Source of the DNA: Caulobacter henricii
Lineage (GTDB): Bacteria > Pseudomonadota > Alphaproteobacteria > Caulobacterales > Caulobacteraceae
Assembly (NCBI RefSeq): GCF_001414055.1
Contig: NZ_CP013002.1
Location: 2,604,001-2,668,000, forward strand
Direction of reading: 5' to 3'
DNA length: 64,000 bases
The notes beneath the pieces were generated by a model. It had not been told where the DNA came from, ran no database searches, and saw nothing but the letters and a program-made list of their open reading frames with translations. Position 1 is the stretch's first letter. Each line of letters starts with the position of its first letter. Shown here piece by piece: positions 60,807-64,000 of the stretch. The translations under genes and the position numbers were made by a program.

Positions 60807-62165
60807 TTGGCCATCAAGACCAAGGTTTCCAGACGGGCCCTGCTGGGCACGGCGGGTGCCGGTCTGCTGTTTGCAGGCGGCTGGGTGGCGCTGGACAGCG
60901 CAAAACGCGGCGAGGTCGAAGAGCGGATACTGCCGTGGATCAGGGCCAATGCCCACGGCTTTGACCCGGCCCGGCCCGACAGCCTCTGGAGCCCGGCACT
61001 CGCCAGGGCCCTGGCCGGGGCCCGCATCATTGGCGTCGGCGAGGCGACCCACGGCAGCCATGAGGACGCCGTGGCCAAGGCGGCGATCATCCGGGGCCTC
61101 ATCGTGTCCGGCACAGCCCGCGCCTTTTTCCTCGAGATCAACGCCCAGGCAGGACGTGAGCTTGACGCCTACATCCAGGGCGGAGCGGGGGAGGCCTCTG
61201 AGCGCCTGCGGACGTCCCACGCGTTCAAGGTGTTCAAGACCCGGGCGCTCGCCGACCTGCTCGGCTGGCTCAGGGACTGGAACCGCACTGCGCCGCAGCC
61301 TGTGCGCATCTTCGGTATCGACTGCCAGTCTACCGCCCGGGATGCCGCCGATGCCCTCGCCGCGCTCCGGCGGAGGGATCCGGCGGCGGCGGACCGGCTC
61401 GCCGCCCCGCTCGACCCGATCGTGTCCGCCCGGGCGCAGGGACTGCGGTTTCCCGTCCTGATCAAGTCGCTCACGACCGCCCAACTGCAGGCGGCGATGG
61501 GCGCGCTGGAGACCCTGCGCGCCGCGCTGGCCGCCCATCCCGACGACCGGGCCGCCCGCTACGCCGCCCGCACAGCCTGGCAGGGTCTGAAGGCGTTCGA
61601 ACTGGAAACCAGCGACGGCAAGATCACGGGCGACGCCGCCGCCTATTATGCCCGCCGCGACCAGTTCATGGCCGAGAACATCCTGGAGGCACCGGCTGAC
61701 GGGCCAGGCGTGTTCTGGGCTCATAACGCCCATGTGGCGGCCGGTGGACCGCCCGGCTCCAGCTTTGTCGCTGCCGGCGGCCAGTTGCGCCGCCGCCTCG
61801 GCGACGGCTATCGTGCGGTGGTGTTCGAATACGGAGCCGCGCGGTTCAACGCCGTCCCGACCCTGCCCGTGGGCCCGCCGCCCAACGCCGCAGATGCGAC
61901 GGCGGTCTTACGGTGGACGGACCGTCGGGGCCGGCTGGCGCAGCTTCTCGAAAAGGCCCGAGGCGGATCGTTCTGGGGGCCGCTGCGCGACCTGCCCGAT
62001 GACGAGGCCGGAAGGGCCTGGCGCGCCCTGCCCTACAGGCTCGCCTGGCCCGGCTATGCCGCTACACGTTGGCAAGCCGCCAACCTTGATCCGACGATCC
62101 CGAGCGGATCCCTGTTCGACGTGGTCGTCTACATCGCTGAGTTGACGCCTTCCAGGCCTGTGTAG
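60807..62165 (+). CDS. Exported erythromycin-esterase-fold protein
   Basis: The 452-residue protein starts at TTG 60807, with GGGGGAGG about 6 nt upstream. The N-terminus SRRALLGTAGAGLLFAGGW looks like a Tat or lipoprotein-type signal, so it is exported. The Ere fold is clear: IIGVGEATHGSHEDAVAKAA with the catalytic His, then RIFGIDCQSTARDAADALAA and YRAVVFEYGAARF. Most members hydrolyse ring lactones or act on small esters, and many in soil bacteria have no antibiotic link. It has no resistance-gene context here. Confidence 0.9.
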   Translation: MAIKTKVSRRALLGTAGAGLLFAGGWVALDSAKRGEVEERILPWIRANAHGFDPARPDSLWSPALARALAGARIIGVGEATHGSHEDAVAKAAIIRGLIVSGTARAFFLEINAQAGRELDAYIQGGAGEASERLRTSHAFKVFKTRALADLLGWLRDWNRTAPQPVRIFGIDCQSTARDAADALAALRRRDPAAADRLAAPLDPIVSARAQGLRFPVLIKSLTTAQLQAAMGALETLRAALAAHPDDRAARYAARTAWQGLKAFELETSDGKITGDAAAYYARRDQFMAENILEAPADGPGVFWAHNAHVAAGGPPGSSFVAAGGQLRRRLGDGYRAVVFEYGAARFNAVPTLPVGPPPNAADATAVLRWTDRRGRLAQLLEKARGGSFWGPLRDLPDDEAGRAWRALPYRLAWPGYAATRWQAANLDPTIPSGSLFDVVVYIAELTPSRPV

Positions 62166-62181
62166 CGCCGGGGACACCGCG

Positions 62182-62706
62182 TCATTCCAGCCGGTTCTGG
62201 TCAAGCCAGGCCCGGACCTGTTCGACCTGCGGCAACAGGCTTTCCACCATGTCCCTGGGAATGGCCCCCGTGGCCTGCTGAAGGAACGGAAACGCGGCGC
62301 GCATCGATTCCTCGCGGGCGTCCCTGCCCTGGGGCGTGAGCAGCACCCGCTTCGAACGGCCATCGACGGCATCCGGCTCAATCCGGATGAAGCCCTTCTC
62401 CTCGAGCCTGGCCAGAGTGCTGGTCATGGTCCCGCGGGTGACCTGAAGGACGGCAGCCAGCTGGGCCGGCGTCCTGTTGTCCCCCATGCGCACGCTGTGG
62501 TTCAGGACCGTGAATTGGGCGCGGGTCAGGCCATGCGGCAGCACGCGTTCGAAAGCCGTTTCAGCCAGCTGGTTGATGATGCCGATCTCGGTCAGCAGGC
62601 GAAACAGCAGTTGCTCATGCGAGGGCTTGTCGGCCTCAGGGTCCGCAGGTTCAGGCAAGGTGGGCGTCCAGTCCGCGTCGGGGTGTCGGCCCGATCTCGG
62701 GGCCAT
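62182..62706 (-). CDS. MarR family transcriptional regulator
   Basis: The 174-residue protein has the MarR winged-helix core: INQLAETAFERVLPHGLTRA, QFTVLNHSVRMGDNRTPAQL, TRGTMTSTLARLEEKGFIRI, and a helical tail. The ATG at 62706 overlaps the end of the nitroreductase gene by 56 bp; a TTG near 62658 is another possible start. It is cotranscribed with that gene and is a good candidate to bind the repeat operators upstream of it. Confidence 0.92.
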   Translation of the reverse strand: MAPRSGRHPDADWTPTLPEPADPEADKPSHEQLLFRLLTEIGIINQLAETAFERVLPHGLTRAQFTVLNHSVRMGDNRTPAQLAAVLQVTRGTMTSTLARLEEKGFIRIEPDAVDGRSKRVLLTPQGRDAREESMRAAFPFLQQATGAIPRDMVESLLPQVEQVRAWLDQNRLE

Positions 62707-63787
62707 AGCCGATACGATAGAGCATCTGAATACGCTTGCCGCCGCCGATCAGACCGTGGACTTCGCGGTACAGGTCCTTCATCTCGGCATATTCCTGCAG
62801 GGACTGGCTCCAGGGATGAACCCCGAGCCCGAGGCTGGTGGCCTTGAGATTGGTCCGGACATAGGCGCGGCCGGCATTGATCTGGTCAATCCGCGACCGG
62901 TTCTCATTGCTGATCCAGCCAAAGGCACGCGCCGACAGGGCCATCGAGCGATAGAGCTCCAGACCCTGCTGGAAGGCCGTCGACTTCGGATCCGCAAGGG
63001 TCTCCCGCGTCATGAAGCCCAGCCATCGCCCGGCCTCGAAGATCGGTCCCTCCAGCTCGATGCCGTCCGGATTGGCCGTGACTTCGGCGGCCCCGATGCG
63101 CATGAGGTCAACGGATTCCTGGTTGGTCGCCGGCGTTGTCACCTCTTTCTGGTGTGCGCGCCACGTCAGGTCACGCAGGTGCTCGGCCAGACGGGTATTG
63201 CCGATGGTTTCCGACGACGCGCCGAACAGGCGTCCGGCCTCTGAGATCTGCTGGAGCGCAGATTCCGAAACGTCCCGGGGTTCATAGACCTCCTTGTTCG
63301 AGCGTCGGGCGAGGATCTGCGCAAACAGCGGGTCGGGGCTGACGCCGCCCTTGGTGAAGGACACGTGCGCCACCGGCCGCTGGTCGAGTGTCTGCATGTC
63401 CTCGCCGTCCGGGAAGGGCGTGACCGTCGCCTGATAACCGTCCTGGGCGGCGGCCAAGACCAGCAGTTCGAGAAAGGCCCCGCAGCCGATGGTGATCTGG
63501 CGGTCGAAAGGGTCGGTGGCCGGCAGGCGGCGCTTGAGGTCGCAATAGAGGGTCAGGGCGTCCTGCCCGTCGAGCCTGACCCGCCAGGGCTGGCGGTTGT
63601 GCGGGTTGGGGGCAAGCAGGGCATAGGACAGGGCGCGGCGACGGAACTCGCTATACTGGCCGGCCTTGCGCCAGGGTTCGCGCGCGGCCTCCGAGGGGCC
63701 GCTCGTGGCGATGATGCCGCCACCGGCCGCTGCCGCCAAAACGACCCCGCCCCCGATCAACTTCAGAACATTGCGACGCGACGTCAT
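62651..63787 (-). CDS. Tat-exported nitroreductase family protein (Acg-like)
   Basis: The 378-residue protein starts at ATG 63787 with a twin-arginine signal (TSRRNVLKLIGGGVVLAAAA), so it is exported folded with its flavin. The nitroreductase fold shows LLAPNPHNRQPWRVRLDGQD for FMN, IGCGAFLELLVLAAAQDGY, and ARRSNKEVYEPRDVSESAL. Acg-type proteins may bind flavin without activity and act as sinks. It begins an operon with the MarR gene and sits under a promoter with two direct repeats. Confidence 0.9.
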   Translation of the reverse strand: MTSRRNVLKLIGGGVVLAAAAGGGIIATSGPSEAAREPWRKAGQYSEFRRRALSYALLAPNPHNRQPWRVRLDGQDALTLYCDLKRRLPATDPFDRQITIGCGAFLELLVLAAAQDGYQATVTPFPDGEDMQTLDQRPVAHVSFTKGGVSPDPLFAQILARRSNKEVYEPRDVSESALQQISEAGRLFGASSETIGNTRLAEHLRDLTWRAHQKEVTTPATNQESVDLMRIGAAEVTANPDGIELEGPIFEAGRWLGFMTRETLADPKSTAFQQGLELYRSMALSARAFGWISNENRSRIDQINAGRAYVRTNLKATSLGLGVHPWSQSLQEYAEMKDLYREVHGLIGGGKRIQMLYRIGYGPEIGPTPRRGLDAHLA

Positions 63788-63801
63788 GAACGGCACCTTT
63801 T

Positions 63802-63845
63802 GTTTGATACCATATTATATTGGTTTGATGCCAAACCTTTGTCAA
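63802..63845 (-). promoter_or_regulatory. Promoter with paired operator-like repeats
   Basis: A minus-strand -35 TTGACA (63840-63845) and an AT-rich -10 region (AATATAAT, near 63815-63822) overlap two direct repeats GTTTGATACC (63802-63811) and GTTTGATGCC (63823-63832). The repeats start 21 bp apart, two helical turns, so a dimeric or tetrameric MarR-type protein could bind one face. The repeats overlap the -10 and lie inside the spacer, which fits repression. Confidence 0.7.
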
Positions 63846-63927
63846 GGCCCGGCGACCTGCGACCCCCGGCCCGACTTGGCATGGCTCTTTCGGATCAAGT
63901 TGCTAAGGTGACCCGACTGAGGTGAGG

Positions 63928-64000
63928 TGTCGGCTATAAGCGCTGATGGCAAAAACAGCGGCCAAGGGGCCCTAGGAACCTGGCGCCTGGCGGCCTTTGC
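63928..64000 (+). CDS. 5' end of an unidentified protein (cut by the window end)
   Basis: A reading frame from GTG 63928 runs open to the last base, encoding MSAISADGKNSGQGALGTWR-LAAF. The GTWRLAAF segment resembles the start of some MFS transporters. Only 24 codons are visible and no clear ribosome site precedes the GTG, so both start and identity are uncertain. Confidence 0.35.

Noticed and set aside
1..64000. CRISPR arrays, rRNA operon or replication origin
   Set aside because: No short regular direct repeats, no rRNA sequence, and no oriC-type cluster were seen in the window.

Overview
The window is GC-rich, gene-dense bacterial chromosome. It most resembles an alphaproteobacterium of the Caulobacteraceae (Caulobacter or Phenylobacterium type). 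The evidence is a DivJ-type polar histidine kinase, a perfect CtrA box (TTAA-N7-TTAA) beside eipA, many DUF families typical of the group, frequent GTG and TTG starts, ATGA/GTGA/TTGA start-stop overlaps, and a dispersed GC-rich intergenic palindrome. Species cannot be fixed from sequence alone. There are no rRNA genes, CRISPR arrays or intact prophage.

Layout. 0-13 kb: the 5' part of prfC (RF3), DUF1491, divJ with a divergent second histidine kinase, a SufE-family gene, trhO, DUF2383, a coupled pair (stand-alone DnaA domain IV protein plus DUF6456), kdgK and a DUF885 peptidase. 13-17.7 kb: two tandem tRNA-Gly(GCC) genes, an epimerase, an alpha/beta hydrolase and two translationally coupled glycosyltransferases. 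17.7-24.4 kb: the translation cluster infC - MFS - rpmI - rplT - pheS - cupin - pheT. infC probably starts at ATT, and a structured leader precedes rpmI. 24.4-34.1 kb: an ACT-like pair, an exported MsrA, two DUF4139 paralogues, a UPF0114 protein, a transglutaminase, eipA and lepA. 34.3-37.6 kb: one large gene encoding a HIT + PLD nuclease + SF2 helicase + DUF3427 protein. It looks like an acquired single-gene defence system and is the best candidate for something little described. 38.2-52.5 kb: a GMC oxidoreductase, exported repeat proteins, DUF3883, GST, an exported methyltransferase, a penicillin-acylase-family enzyme with a disturbed 3' end, a CVNH/beta-gamma-crystallin fusion, DUF983, DUF3309, an MHS transporter, DUF599, YjbR and a cytoplasmic MsrA.

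52.6-56.1 kb is an accessory patch at tRNA-Ser(GGA). The tRNA-flanking sequence is duplicated about 1.9 kb apart and encloses arsM (arsenite methylation) and an internally deleted IS6-type element. Beyond it lie an IS3 OrfA remnant, two small membrane proteins, an AT-rich gap and a dead LysR copy. 56.1-64 kb returns to ordinary genes: a serine hydrolase with divergent LysR, DUF2189, a PLP decarboxylase, an erythromycin-esterase-fold protein, and a MarR / Tat-exported nitroreductase pair with operator-like repeats at its promoter.

Start codons were chosen by eye from Shine-Dalgarno spacing and family alignment memory. Family names come from motif recognition, not database searches.
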